A DNA stretch of 51,399 bases from CAYQDF01 sp964416175. Lineage in GTDB: Bacteria > Chloroflexota > Anaerolineae > Anaerolineales > UBA4823. Each line of letters opens with the position of its first letter. Positions within the stretch are counted from its first letter, which is position 1. The stretch covers positions 1-51,399 of the forward strand of contig CAYQDF010000011.1 of NCBI GenBank assembly GCA_964416175.1, in the 5' to 3' direction. Below are positions 17,195 to 25,607 of the stretch, one piece after another. The notes beneath the pieces were generated by a model. The model worked only from the letters and a program-made list of their open reading frames with translations, made no database searches and was not told the DNA's origin. A program made the translations under genes and the position numbers.

Positions 17195-17267
17195 CACATC
17201 CTCGGAGAATGAATGGGGCTGGCTGTCAACATATTGCAGTCTTCGATAGAACACCTGCGGAACAAAC

Positions 17268-17624
17268 TCACCATTTAGGATCTTCGGTAAGCTGGTATGT
17301 CGTACCGCAGTAGGGGCAAGTGACAACCGGGGCTCCTGCGACCATCTTGATATTATCAGTGGTCAGGGAACCGCCGCAGTTGCGGCATTTCAGACTGTCT
17401 AAATCCACATTCGCTGGAAGATCAATTTTGAGGGTTACATTGCCTTCCGAGAGAGTGGCCGGTTTTTGCCGCGTGGCGAACCAGATGATGACAAATCCAA
17501 TCCCCACACTGATGAGACCGCTGATAAGCCAGCCAGAGTTGAATTGAGGACCAAAACTTGCATAAATGAATAGAACGCCGAATAAAATCAAAATCCCCGC
17601 TGCGATGTATCCGATGATCTTCAT
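17268..17624 (-). CDS. Small membrane protein with C-terminal zinc ribbon
   Basis: The 118-residue protein has two transmembrane helices (about 2-25 and 32-52) and a C-terminal domain with two CxxC pairs (KCRNCGG and TCPYCGT), a probable zinc ribbon. The start is chosen at the ATG at 17624, with AGGAGG about 10 nt upstream. An ATG at 17633 lies too close to that site. The stop is about 73 nt before the DUF2207 start, so it probably heads the same operon. No specific function is recognised. Confidence 0.75.
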   Translation of the reverse strand: MKIIGYIAAGILILFGVLFIYASFGPQFNSGWLISGLISVGIGFVIIWFATRQKPATLSEGNVTLKIDLPANVDLDSLKCRNCGGSLTTDNIKMVAGAPVVTCPYCGTTYQLTEDPKW

Positions 17625-17649
17625 TGCACGCATTCCTCCTCTGCCAGTA

Positions 17650-17678
17650 AGTTTACTCTGGATAAGCAGGCAGAGCAA
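17650..17678 (-). promoter_or_regulatory. Possible promoter for the zinc-ribbon/DUF2207 operon
   Basis: On the minus strand TTGCTC (17673-17678) and TAAACT (17650-17655) are separated by 17 bp and sit just upstream of the zinc-ribbon gene. The match to consensus is moderate, 3/6 and 4/6. Confidence 0.3.
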
Positions 17679-17758
17679 GTGATTAATCCCCCAGATGCAG
17701 TAAGTATTCTGTGAAAACTAATAAATCAGGAAAGGAGAAGAGGCCCGTTTGTTGGGGA

Positions 17759-18472
17759 TCATTCACTATTGAGACCATCTCCGACCAGGAGGCGTAATTC
17801 GTCGTCGGTTTGGTCCAGCTCTCTCATCTCACCGGTCACCATGAACACAGTTCGTTCGCAGATATTCGTCACACGGTCCGCCATGCGTTCCAGGTTGTGG
17901 GCCGCCCACAAAAGGTAATTGGCGCGGTCTATTGTAGACGTATCCGCGATCATGTATGTAATGAGCTCGCGATAGACCTGATTGTAAAGATAATCGACTT
18001 CGTCATCCTCTTTGGGGATTTCTCGTGCAGCTTCTGCATCTCCGTTAACGAAGGCACCTAATGCCCGGTGCAGCATATCGATGCCTTTTTCAGCCATCCG
18101 TGGGATATCAATCAGGGGTTTAACAAGAGGTTTTTCCCCAAGCAAGATGTTGATCCGCGCGATCCCCTTCGCATAATCCCCAATCCGTTCCAGTTCCGTG
18201 ACGACTTCGAGGACAGCAGCCAAAAGGCGTAAATCACGCGCCATGGGCTGCTGAGTTGCGATCAGGGTGATGCACCGGTTTTCCAGTTCAAAGTGCTTCT
18301 GGTTAACGAGTGTATCTTCAAGGTAGATGCGCCGCGACTCTTTGAAATCCCTCCGCTTCAGGGCTTCCACTGAAGACCGGATGGCTTCTTCGACCATACT
18401 TCCCATCACAAGAATATCATCCAGCAATTCTTTGAGGGAACGATCAAGGGTTTCACGGGGAGAAATCGACAT
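17759..18472 (-). CDS. phoU: Phosphate transport system regulator PhoU
   Basis: The 237-residue PhoU has two repeated three-helix halves with the family's metal-binding motifs (ELERIGDYAKGIA and NLERMADRVTNIC). PhoU couples the Pst transporter to the PhoR kinase, keeping the Pho response off when phosphate is high. It starts 13 nt after pstB on the same strand and closes the pstSCAB-phoU unit. Confidence 0.96.
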   Translation of the reverse strand: MSISPRETLDRSLKELLDDILVMGSMVEEAIRSSVEALKRRDFKESRRIYLEDTLVNQKHFELENRCITLIATQQPMARDLRLLAAVLEVVTELERIGDYAKGIARINILLGEKPLVKPLIDIPRMAEKGIDMLHRALGAFVNGDAEAAREIPKEDDEVDYLYNQVYRELITYMIADTSTIDRANYLLWAAHNLERMADRVTNICERTVFMVTGEMRELDQTDDELRLLVGDGLNSE

Positions 18473-18485
18473 TTACATGACCTTC

Positions 18486-19319
18486 CTAACCAAAGCGACC
18501 GGTAATATAATCTTCCGTCACTTTCTCTTTCGGATTCGTGAACACCTGACTCGTGCTTCCGTACTCCATAAGCATTCCAGCCCGCTCTTCTGTAAGGGTC
18601 AGGAAAGCCGTGAAATCTGAAACGCGAGCTGCTTGCTGCATGTTGTGAGTCACAATGATGATCGTATAATTCCTGGATAGATCACGCATTAATTCTTCGA
18701 TCTTCAACGTTGAAATCGGATCCAATGCCGAACAGGGTTCATCCATCAGAATGATATCAGGTTTGATGGCAATCGTTCTGGCGATGCAAAGCCGCTGTTG
18801 CTGCCCACCTGAGAGGGAGAGACCGCTCTGATCAAGTTTGTCCTTTACTTCTTCCCAGAGCGCAGCGTCTCTCAATGACTGTTCGACGAGATCGTCCATA
18901 TCGGATTTGGTGCCCCGAAAACCGTTTATTCTGGCTCCCCAGGCAATATTTTCATAAATGCTTTTCGGGAAGGGGTTTGGTTTCTGAAAGACCATGCCGA
19001 TTCTTTTGCGCACTTCGACGGGATCGACTTCATCGGCATAAATGTTCTGACCGCGAAAGTGGACTTCCCCGGTCGTCCTGGCGACAGGGATGAGGTCATT
19101 CATACGGTTAAATGCTCTTAAGACAGTACTCTTCCCACAGCCAGATGGCCCGATCAAAGCTGTGATTTTTTGTTTTTCGATTTTGATATTGATATCTCGT
19201 ACAGCCAGGAAATCTCCATAATAGACGTGCAGGTTAATGGATTCGATCGCAAACTGACCATCCGAGCTTGAGAGCAGAGTGTTGGCCTGTGAAACTTGTT
19301 GCAACAGTTGAAAATTCAT
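18486..19319 (-). CDS. pstB: Phosphate ABC transporter ATP-binding protein PstB
   Basis: The 277-residue ABC ATPase has Walker A GPSGCGKST, signature LSGGQQQRLCIART and Walker B IILMDEPCSALDP, with the PstB-type FQKPNPFPKSIYENI. It drives high-affinity phosphate import at the inner face of the membrane. The ATG overlaps the pstA stop by 4 bp. It has a slightly long N-terminus (about 25 residues before IESINLHVYYG). Confidence 0.97.
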   Translation of the reverse strand: MNFQLLQQVSQANTLLSSSDGQFAIESINLHVYYGDFLAVRDINIKIEKQKITALIGPSGCGKSTVLRAFNRMNDLIPVARTTGEVHFRGQNIYADEVDPVEVRKRIGMVFQKPNPFPKSIYENIAWGARINGFRGTKSDMDDLVEQSLRDAALWEEVKDKLDQSGLSLSGGQQQRLCIARTIAIKPDIILMDEPCSALDPISTLKIEELMRDLSRNYTIIIVTHNMQQAARVSDFTAFLTLTEERAGMLMEYGSTSQVFTNPKEKVTEDYITGRFG

Positions 19320-20605
19320 AATTGTCTCCGGCTCAAGCGGTTCCGCAGGATAATTGCGGTCGCGTTAAGCGTGAGCAGCAAGACCAGCAGGACAATGATA
19401 GCGGCTGCTGCAATATTCTTGTAAGCATCCTGTGGTCTGGACGTCCACTGGTATATCTGAATTGGGATGGTTGTGAACTTCGAGAAGATACTTTCAGGGT
19501 TGAAGGTTATATAGGTTGATGCACCGACAACGACCAGAGGGGCCGTCTCTCCAAAAGCCCGTGAGACTGACAGGATGGTGCCTGTAAGGATACCTGGGAT
19601 GGCGTTTGGAAGAACATGATGCCAGACTGTCTGCCACTTGGTTGCGCCCATCCCATAACTCGCCTGGCGAAGCGAGTTTGGCACAGCCCGGATCGCTTCC
19701 TGAGCATTAATGATGATCACAGGCAGCACAAGGAGGGCGAGGGTCAGCCCGGCAGAAAGGATGGTGCGCCCGTTCGCTGTCGTAGGGTCGGACAAACCGA
19801 ATATCGCCCCACTGGTAAGAGGTTCAAGCGCCCGGACAAACAGGGCCAGCCCTAACATTCCGTAGATAATCGACGGAACCCCGGCAAGGTTGTTGATATT
19901 CATCTGGATGATTCTGTGGAGGATACTCCTGCTCGAATATTCTTCTAAATAAACCGCAGCTGCGATCCCCACCGGGAATGCGACGATTATTACGATTGCA
20001 ATCACATACATTGATCCCATGATTGCAGTCAATATGCCTGTAGCCAATGGATCGCTGCTCTGGGGTGATTTGATGAAATCTGAGGTAAGCCAGTATTGGA
20101 ATACCAGGTCTGCATCAGGATATTTCTGCGCCACGTACGTTTTCAATTCATTGGGGTATCTCAAGGAATAAAACAAGCTCCAGGTCTCGACCGCCTTCGG
20201 CTTAGAAATCTCGAAGATTGCTGTCTCATAACAATCCTCCAATGAACGAGTGGAAAATGGCTTCTCCAATTCGAGCTGGCGCAAACGGTTGGCTGAGAGG
20301 TAATCCTCGAGGAGGGTGACAATCTCAGAACAGGTGAGTTCGTTCAATGGTCTCTCGTTGAGGGTTAATGAAGAGGGATGAACTCTGTATTCAATCGCTG
20401 CGTATCCGAAAGCGTCATTGACGATCGAAATCAATAAGACAGATAAAGCAATAATCCCCGCGATCACCGAAAACAGCAAAATCAACCGCCAGATAATACC
20501 TTTTCGGTGCCTGAGAGGGAGATTCGTTTGAAACTCGAATCGTCCCTGCTCTTTGGCCAGTCCGGCTTGTTCTTCGGCGCCTGGAGAATTTTCACGGACG
20601 GTCAT
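19316..20605 (-). CDS. pstA: Phosphate ABC transporter permease PstA with extended periplasmic segment
   Basis: The C-terminal part is a standard BPD permease (GIAAAVYLEEY, GVPSIIYGMLGLALF, ASYGMGATKWQTVWHHVLPNAIPGI). At 429 residues it is well above the usual 280-300. The excess lies in a cytoplasmic N-tail (about 1-37) and about 120 residues (65-185) between the first helix (38-62) and the second (188-212), predicted outside the membrane and containing two cysteines (92, 125). It overlaps pstC and pstB by 4 bp each. The insertion may contact PstS, but this is inference. Confidence 0.94.
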   Translation of the reverse strand: MTVRENSPGAEEQAGLAKEQGRFEFQTNLPLRHRKGIIWRLILLFSVIAGIIALSVLLISIVNDAFGYAAIEYRVHPSSLTLNERPLNELTCSEIVTLLEDYLSANRLRQLELEKPFSTRSLEDCYETAIFEISKPKAVETWSLFYSLRYPNELKTYVAQKYPDADLVFQYWLTSDFIKSPQSSDPLATGILTAIMGSMYVIAIVIIVAFPVGIAAAVYLEEYSSRSILHRIIQMNINNLAGVPSIIYGMLGLALFVRALEPLTSGAIFGLSDPTTANGRTILSAGLTLALLVLPVIIINAQEAIRAVPNSLRQASYGMGATKWQTVWHHVLPNAIPGILTGTILSVSRAFGETAPLVVVGASTYITFNPESIFSKFTTIPIQIYQWTSRPQDAYKNIAAAAIIVLLVLLLTLNATAIILRNRLSRRQL

Positions 20606-21561
20606 TCATAGACCTCCCGGAACCGAGTGATGATCCGCTGGCTTAGCAGGTTCAGGAAGAGAGTGATGAAGAAGAGCATCAAAGCGATCGCAAACAGGCT
20701 GTTGTAATCGATCGATGCGTAACTCAGATCGCCGCCGCTGATGCGGACGATATGCCCTGTCATGGTTTCAGCTGGCCTGAATGGATTCCAGGTGAGATTA
20801 GGTCCGGCGCCTGCCGCAATTGCCACAATCATGGCCTCTCCGATGGCTCGAGATATGCCTAAGATGATCGCAGCAGATATTCCTGATAGCGCAGCCGGGA
20901 CGACAATTTGAGTCGCCACTTCAAACCGTGTCGCTCCTTGCGCGAAGGCGCCTTCCCGTAAAGTTATGGGTACAGCACTCAGCGCATCTTCGACCATTGA
21001 GCTGATCAAAGGTAAAATCAGGATTCCCATGACGATCCCGGCTGATGCTGTATTGTAGATCTGGACGATATCCTTACCGATCAATCCGCGTAAAAAAGGC
21101 GTCATTGAATATATTGCAAAAAAACCGAGGACAACGGTTGGAATGCCGGCGATAATCTCCAGGATTGGTTTTAATAAACCACGGACTCTCTCACTGGCGT
21201 ATTCGCTGAGAAAAATTGCCACACATAACCCCAGAGGTAATGCGACCAGTATGGCGATTGTTGTGGTCATCAATGTAGCATTGAGTAAAGGGAGAATACC
21301 AAATACACCCAGGTGAGGCTGCCATTTGGTGCCGGTCAAAAATTCAAGCAAGTCTACCTCGGGAGAAGCAAAAAACAACAAGGCCTCCCGACCCAGATAT
21401 ACTACGATCCCTATGGTCGTAAAAATGGAGATAACACCGCTCGAAAAAAGGAAAGCCTGGATAATTTGTTCTATTATTCGGGGACGTTTTCGAAGATCAA
21501 GGTTCGACAGCGCTTCGTCAATGCCGTGGACAGGAGCTATCAATTTTGCTTGATTTGCCAT
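20602..21561 (-). CDS. pstC: Phosphate ABC transporter permease PstC
   Basis: The 319-residue permease has six expected membrane helices and the motifs GTKWQPHLGVFGILPLL, EIIAGIPTVVLGFFAIY and FAQGATRFEVATQIVVPAALSGISA, all typical of PstC. It forms the membrane channel with PstA. It is separated from pstS by 288 nt of structured DNA and overlaps pstA by 4 bp. Confidence 0.96.
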   Translation of the reverse strand: MANQAKLIAPVHGIDEALSNLDLRKRPRIIEQIIQAFLFSSGVISIFTTIGIVVYLGREALLFFASPEVDLLEFLTGTKWQPHLGVFGILPLLNATLMTTTIAILVALPLGLCVAIFLSEYASERVRGLLKPILEIIAGIPTVVLGFFAIYSMTPFLRGLIGKDIVQIYNTASAGIVMGILILPLISSMVEDALSAVPITLREGAFAQGATRFEVATQIVVPAALSGISAAIILGISRAIGEAMIVAIAAGAGPNLTWNPFRPAETMTGHIVRISGGDLSYASIDYNSLFAIALMLFFITLFLNLLSQRIITRFREVYE

Positions 21562-21652
21562 AGCGATGCCTTGAATTAAGTCGTCAGTTGAATAATATCA
21601 TAAGTACTTTATACAGGTAAAACCTGGCGTGATGTTAACCAATTAATAACAT

Positions 21653-21726
21653 TAGGAGTTACGGAGTTCAGGAGAAATTGAGGGTGTTTAGGCAGGCGCT
21701 GCCCGCCCAAACATCCCAAACTCCTA
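21653..21726 (-). repeat. Nested inverted repeats between pstS and pstC
   Basis: The outer arms TAGGAGTT (21653-21660) and AACTCCTA (21719-21726) are perfect. Inside, GGGTGTTTAGGC (21682-21693) pairs with GCCCAAACATCCC (21705-21717) with one bulge and wobbles. This would fold into a long branched hairpin in the pst transcript. It could be an attenuator, an RNase-processing or stabilising element, or a dispersed repeat. Confidence 0.6.
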
Positions 21727-21759
21727 CCAACTGCGTAAGTCCTAAACTTTGAGAGAAGA

Positions 21760-21821
21760 TTCAGGGACACGGTAAGTGATCTCACTGAAGAGTCGAGGAG
21801 AGGACAAACCGTATCCCTGAA
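21760..21821 (-). terminator. Long hairpin downstream of pstS
   Basis: TTCAGGGACACGGT (21760-21773) pairs with ACCGTATCCCTGAA (21808-21821), 14 bp with one mismatch and a 34-nt loop. It lies 29 nt after the pstS stop on the minus strand. Partial termination here would give more PstS than permease, a common arrangement. No good T-run follows. Confidence 0.5.
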
Positions 21822-21849
21822 GATCATTTTTCAAAGAAGGGTAGGGAAA

Positions 21850-22968
21850 TCACTGGCCTGTTGCATCCAGCCAGGCTTGTTTTGCCCGGTCAAGAGCTTC
21901 CGCGGAGGCGGGAAAATAACCAACGTCCAGGATTATTTCATTCACACGCGTCAGGTAAAAGTTTATGAAATCCGCCACCTGAGGCTTGGCCTGTAACACG
22001 CTGACTGCTGAGTAGATGAACAGAGGGCGAGAAAGCGGATACTCGTTGCTCTCCGCTGTATCTTCATTCGGTTCAACTCCATCGACCGAGATTGGGCGGA
22101 TAAGGTCAGTGTTTGCCTGAGCGTAAGCGAATCCGAAGTAGCCGATGGCATACGGACTGCCAGACACACCCTGGACGAGGAAGTTGTCGTCCTCGGAAAA
22201 CTGAATCCCTTGTGCAGCCAGGATTGCGGCTTCGCCCGCATCGGCATCATCGCCGTTCGCAGGAGCCATGACTGCTTCCACGAAATAATCGAAGGTACCG
22301 GAGTCAGTTCCCGGGCTGAAACGCTGAATTGGCTCTGCCGGGAATGCCGGGTCTAGATCCGCCCAGGTTTCAGCAGTAGAAAATGCCAAAGCGAGCTGTT
22401 CCAGGGTCAGGTTTTGGACAAAATCGTTCTCGAGGCTCACAGCGACAGCCAGAGCGTCTGTGCCAACGCGAAACTCAACTGGCTCGCGACCGTTTGCCTG
22501 GCAGGCTGCAACTTCCTCTTCCTTGATGGGGCGGCTGGCATTGGAGATGTCAGTTTCTGCAGATTCACAAAAGCGCTCAAAACCGGCGCCTGTACCAATG
22601 CTGTCGATCGTGATTTTACCAGAATACCCCTCGCTCTCGAAAAGGGTAACTACTGCTTCTGTGAGCGGATACACTGTTGAACTGCCAGCAGTTACGATAT
22701 CTCCGCTGACTTGAGCTGGATCGACTTCGGGCAGCATAATTCCGGGGGAAACTTCCTCGGTCGGTGCCTCTTCTGTCTCCTCGATGGGAGCCTCGGTCTC
22801 TTCCATTGGAGCTTCGGTCTCTTCCATTGGAGCTTCGGTTTCAATCTGGGTTTCTTGGACGGATGGGCTTTCAGTTGTGGTTTCGATCGCTGGCGGCGGA
22901 GCACATGCACTCAGGATAAAGGCTGCCAGGATGATTCCTGTTACTAAGACGAGTATGGTTTGTTTCAT
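21850..22968 (-). CDS. pstS: Phosphate-binding lipoprotein PstS
   Basis: The 372-residue solute-binding protein has a lipoprotein signal (hydrophobic stretch then LSAC at residues 19-22), an acidic linker with three near repeats of TEAP(M/I)EE (about 45-66) and a PstS domain (AGSSTVYPLTEAV, GTGAGFERFCESAETDISNASR, FSPGTDSGTFDYFVE). It captures phosphate outside the membrane for PstCAB. The linker probably spaces the domain from the membrane. AGGAG precedes the ATG. A Pho box lies about 70-115 bp upstream. Confidence 0.96.
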   Translation of the reverse strand: MKQTILVLVTGIILAAFILSACAPPPAIETTTESPSVQETQIETEAPMEETEAPMEETEAPIEETEEAPTEEVSPGIMLPEVDPAQVSGDIVTAGSSTVYPLTEAVVTLFESEGYSGKITIDSIGTGAGFERFCESAETDISNASRPIKEEEVAACQANGREPVEFRVGTDALAVAVSLENDFVQNLTLEQLALAFSTAETWADLDPAFPAEPIQRFSPGTDSGTFDYFVEAVMAPANGDDADAGEAAILAAQGIQFSEDDNFLVQGVSGSPYAIGYFGFAYAQANTDLIRPISVDGVEPNEDTAESNEYPLSRPLFIYSAVSVLQAKPQVADFINFYLTRVNEIILDVGYFPASAEALDRAKQAWLDATGQ

Positions 22969-23039
22969 TTCTTATTCTTCTCCTGTTAAATAGGTTATGT
23001 AGTTGAAGGATAGCATACATGAATTAACAACAAGGGAAG

Positions 23040-23083
23040 GTCATTTTAATATTCTGTCAACGCCTGATTAACACAGACTTAAT
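23040..23083 (-). promoter_or_regulatory. Pho box: four 11-bp direct repeats upstream of pstS
   Basis: On the minus strand four consecutive 11-mers begin ATTAAG, GTTAAT, GTTGAC and ATTAAA (23083 down to 23040), with period exactly 11 and consensus RTTRA. PhoB/PhoP-type regulators bind tandem 11-bp repeats, and a PhoB gene is nearby. A candidate -10 (TATGCT, about 23013-23018) lies downstream toward pstS. Regulator identity is inference. Confidence 0.72.
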
Positions 23084-23089
23084 CTGCGC

Positions 23090-23902
23090 TCATCCTTCGT
23101 TACTGAAAACATATTTGGGAAGCCTTGGCGGATTTTCCGGTATATTTTCCGGAAACCATTTTCTCAACGAATGTATGGCTGGGTAGGATGTCAAATCCAG
23201 CTGCAGTGGAGTCAGTGAGACACACCCTCCTTCGAGGGCGCCAACATCTGTCCCAGTTTCTGGAATGCCGGTAGGTGAATCTCCACCAATCCAATAATAA
23301 GGGACACCACGTGGGTCAATCCTTTGATCGAGACGATCACGATAGAGGCGTAATCCCTGACGCGTGACTTGAATACCGCGGATTTCGCCAGCTGGAACAT
23401 TGACATTTAGTAGAATTCCTGTTGGAATTCCATCGGTGATGACATGATCAACGATCAGCTTGGCGATATTCGCCGCGGGAGAAAAATCGATATCAAGGTG
23501 CCTTCGATCGCCGGAGTCGACGGATATGGCGATCCCGGGAACTCCCCAGATGACGGCCTCCATGGCTGCGGTGACAGTTCCCGAGTAGGTGACATCGTGA
23601 CCGAGGTTCGCTGATGGATTGATCCCCGACACAACCAGGTCGATCTTCTCATCCAGGTATCCCAACAATGCCAGGGCGACGCAATCCGATGGAGCGCCGT
23701 CGCTTGCGACCGCTCGTGTTCCGTCAGCCAGGATGTATTCTTTTACGCGTAGTGGACGGTCTATAGTTTTTACATGCCCTCCGCCTGACCAATTTCGGTC
23801 AGGGGCAAGTATGCTTACCTTTCCAAAGGGTTTCATCGCCAGCGCGAGCGCCAGCAGGCCGGGAGATGTAACACCATCGTCATTCGTGACCAGGATATGC
23901 AT
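23090..23902 (-). CDS. surE: 5'/3'-nucleotidase SurE
   Basis: The product starts MHILVTNDDGVTSPG at the ATG at 23902, with GGAG just upstream. The open frame continues 31 codons further back but matches no SurE there. Metal ligands Asp8 and Asp9, a Ser in the following loop and the Asn of SGINPSANLGHDVTYSGTV are present. SurE is a metal-dependent nucleoside monophosphatase (270 residues, usual 250-270). It lies between phoR and pstS, all on the minus strand, perhaps linked to phosphate scavenging. Confidence 0.95.
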   Translation of the reverse strand: MHILVTNDDGVTSPGLLALALAMKPFGKVSILAPDRNWSGGGHVKTIDRPLRVKEYILADGTRAVASDGAPSDCVALALLGYLDEKIDLVVSGINPSANLGHDVTYSGTVTAAMEAVIWGVPGIAISVDSGDRRHLDIDFSPAANIAKLIVDHVITDGIPTGILLNVNVPAGEIRGIQVTRQGLRLYRDRLDQRIDPRGVPYYWIGGDSPTGIPETGTDVGALEGGCVSLTPLQLDLTSYPAIHSLRKWFPENIPENPPRLPKYVFSNEG

Positions 23903-24130
23903 GGGTCTCCTTGAATAATCACTCTGGCTAGACAGAGCAGTGGTGCCCGAGTATCGAAAGATCATATGGATAAGATACCAAAATCCATTTATCAAGGTTA
24001 GAACAACCGGTTAAATTCAGGTAAACAACTAGTGATCAGTCAGTTAATCGGGGGGTTTGCCGAGTCTCACTTGCTGCAAATGCAAGCAGACCACTAATAC
24101 TGTGGAAAACATCGTTCAATTGGACAACGC

Positions 24131-24185
24131 ATTGTCTCGTTTGGGGGACCGCGATGTCGATACAATTTGATCAAACCGAGACAAT
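24131..24185 (-). terminator. Inverted repeat spanning the end of phoR
   Basis: ATTGTCTCGTTTG (24131-24143) and CAAACCGAGACAAT (24172-24185) pair over 13 bp with one bulge. The 3' arm includes the last codons and stop of phoR, and the loop is 28 nt. It may end or protect the phoBR transcript. The long loop and absent T-run lower confidence. Confidence 0.35.
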
Positions 24186-25607
24186 ACCAGGTAGGGAAAA
24201 ATAAAAAATGCTGCCTTTATCTTCCTGACTTTCAACCCAAATCCGCCCTGAGTGTGCTTCAACAAGATGCTTGGCTATCGCGAGTCCCAGACCTGTTCCC
24301 CCACTTGAACGGGAGCGATCCGCCTTGTAAAATCGTTCGAATATCCTGGGGATATCATGTTGAGCGATTCCAATGCCAGTGTCCTGGATAGCGAACACGA
24401 TTGAATTGTCCCTGTGTTTTGCTGATACAGTTATTTCGCCTCCGGGTGGGGTAAATTTGATCGCGTTATGCACCAGATTGACAATCACCTGCTGGAGGCG
24501 AACCAGATCGGCAGACACCTGAGGGATCCCTGGCTCGATATCCACTCGTAAAGTCAATCCGTTCCTTTCGGCTTGCAGCCGGAGGCGATCTACCGCCGGT
24601 GAAATCAGTTCTTCCGCAGAGTGCGGTTCCATTTGTATAGGCACTTTGCCCGATTCGATCCGGGACAGTTCCAGGAGCTCCTGCACCATCAAGGTTAGCG
24701 AATCGACTTCAGTATCAATTTTGGTTAAGAAATGGCGTGAGACAGATGAATCTTCCAGGGCACCATCCATCAGGGTCTCCGTGAGCGCTTTGAGAGAAGC
24801 AAGTGGAGTGCGCAGTTCATGGGAGATGTTGCTGATAAAATCCTTGCGGACGGTCTCTAGATGGTGAATGCGTGTAATATCTTTAATCAAGATGATTGTG
24901 CTTCCCGGATAATAATCATCGAACGGAGTGCATATCACCTGGATGGTAAGTCGCTTGGCGGGCAATTCAAGAACGTCGATTTTACTTGTTCCATCTGCTC
25001 GAGTCTGCCTCCATAATTTCACGATCTGATGGTGACGGGTCACTTTTGCCAGGGACTCCCCGATCTTGCTGGTTTTGTCGATATCAAAGAACCTTTCCAC
25101 GGCAAGATTGATAAAAAGGAGTTCCCCACTTGTTCCAATGATCAGAACCCCATCCATAACATGATCAATGATCTCCAGTAGTCTTCTATTCTCGCGTTCA
25201 AGCGTAGCGATTTGTTTTTGGGAGGCATCGATTACCGATTGGATGGTCTCCGTGAGCTGGCGAATTTCCTCCTGATCCGCCTGGAATGATTCGAGGTTAA
25301 CGTCTTCCAATCTCGAATTCTTAAGGGTGTGGTACAGCTTTCGGATCTGCCTGGTTTGAGATCTGCTCGATACCTTGTGGTGGAACATTGTAATTACGAT
25401 ACTGAGAATGGCTGCGATCGACAGCGCCAGGTAAAATGATGTCGCCCCATTTTGAGTCTGATCTGGAGGAAGCGTCGAAGTCTCAATCGTCGATAGCCCA
25501 CTCGATTGAGAGATAAAGCCAAAATAAATTGCAAGACTACCGAATAACAGAAGATAAAAGATTATTACGAGGAGAGAGAGAGGGTGTCGGAAACGGCGCA
25601 TTATCAT
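24171..25607 (-). CDS. phoR: Sensor histidine kinase PhoR
   Basis: The 478-residue kinase has two transmembrane helices (about 9-31 and 57-75) with only a short outside loop, a HAMP-like coil, a PAS domain (about 136-250), a HisKA H-box FISNISHELRTPLA (His263) and HATPase motifs NLVHNAIKFTPPGG, DTGIGIA and GGTGLGLAI. This is the PhoR layout that senses phosphate through PstSCAB-PhoU. It overlaps phoB by 4 bp. The ATG two codons in (25601) is better spaced from AAGG. Confidence 0.9.
   Translation of the reverse strand: MIMRRFRHPLSLLVIIFYLLLFGSLAIYFGFISQSSGLSTIETSTLPPDQTQNGATSFYLALSIAAILSIVITMFHHKVSSRSQTRQIRKLYHTLKNSRLEDVNLESFQADQEEIRQLTETIQSVIDASQKQIATLERENRRLLEIIDHVMDGVLIIGTSGELLFINLAVERFFDIDKTSKIGESLAKVTRHHQIVKLWRQTRADGTSKIDVLELPAKRLTIQVICTPFDDYYPGSTIILIKDITRIHHLETVRKDFISNISHELRTPLASLKALTETLMDGALEDSSVSRHFLTKIDTEVDSLTLMVQELLELSRIESGKVPIQMEPHSAEELISPAVDRLRLQAERNGLTLRVDIEPGIPQVSADLVRLQQVIVNLVHNAIKFTPPGGEITVSAKHRDNSIVFAIQDTGIGIAQHDIPRIFERFYKADRSRSSGGTGLGLAIAKHLVEAHSGRIWVESQEDKGSIFYFSLPGIVSV

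Noticed and set aside
21609..21827. 72-codon open frame between pstS and pstC
   Set aside because: It is made of the two inverted-repeat structures, with no start signal and no protein-like character.
23994..24034. Possible second Pho box upstream of surE
   Set aside because: Units reading GTTTAC, TTTAAC and GTTCTA show 11-bp spacing, but the match to the pstS box is poor and degrades by the third unit.
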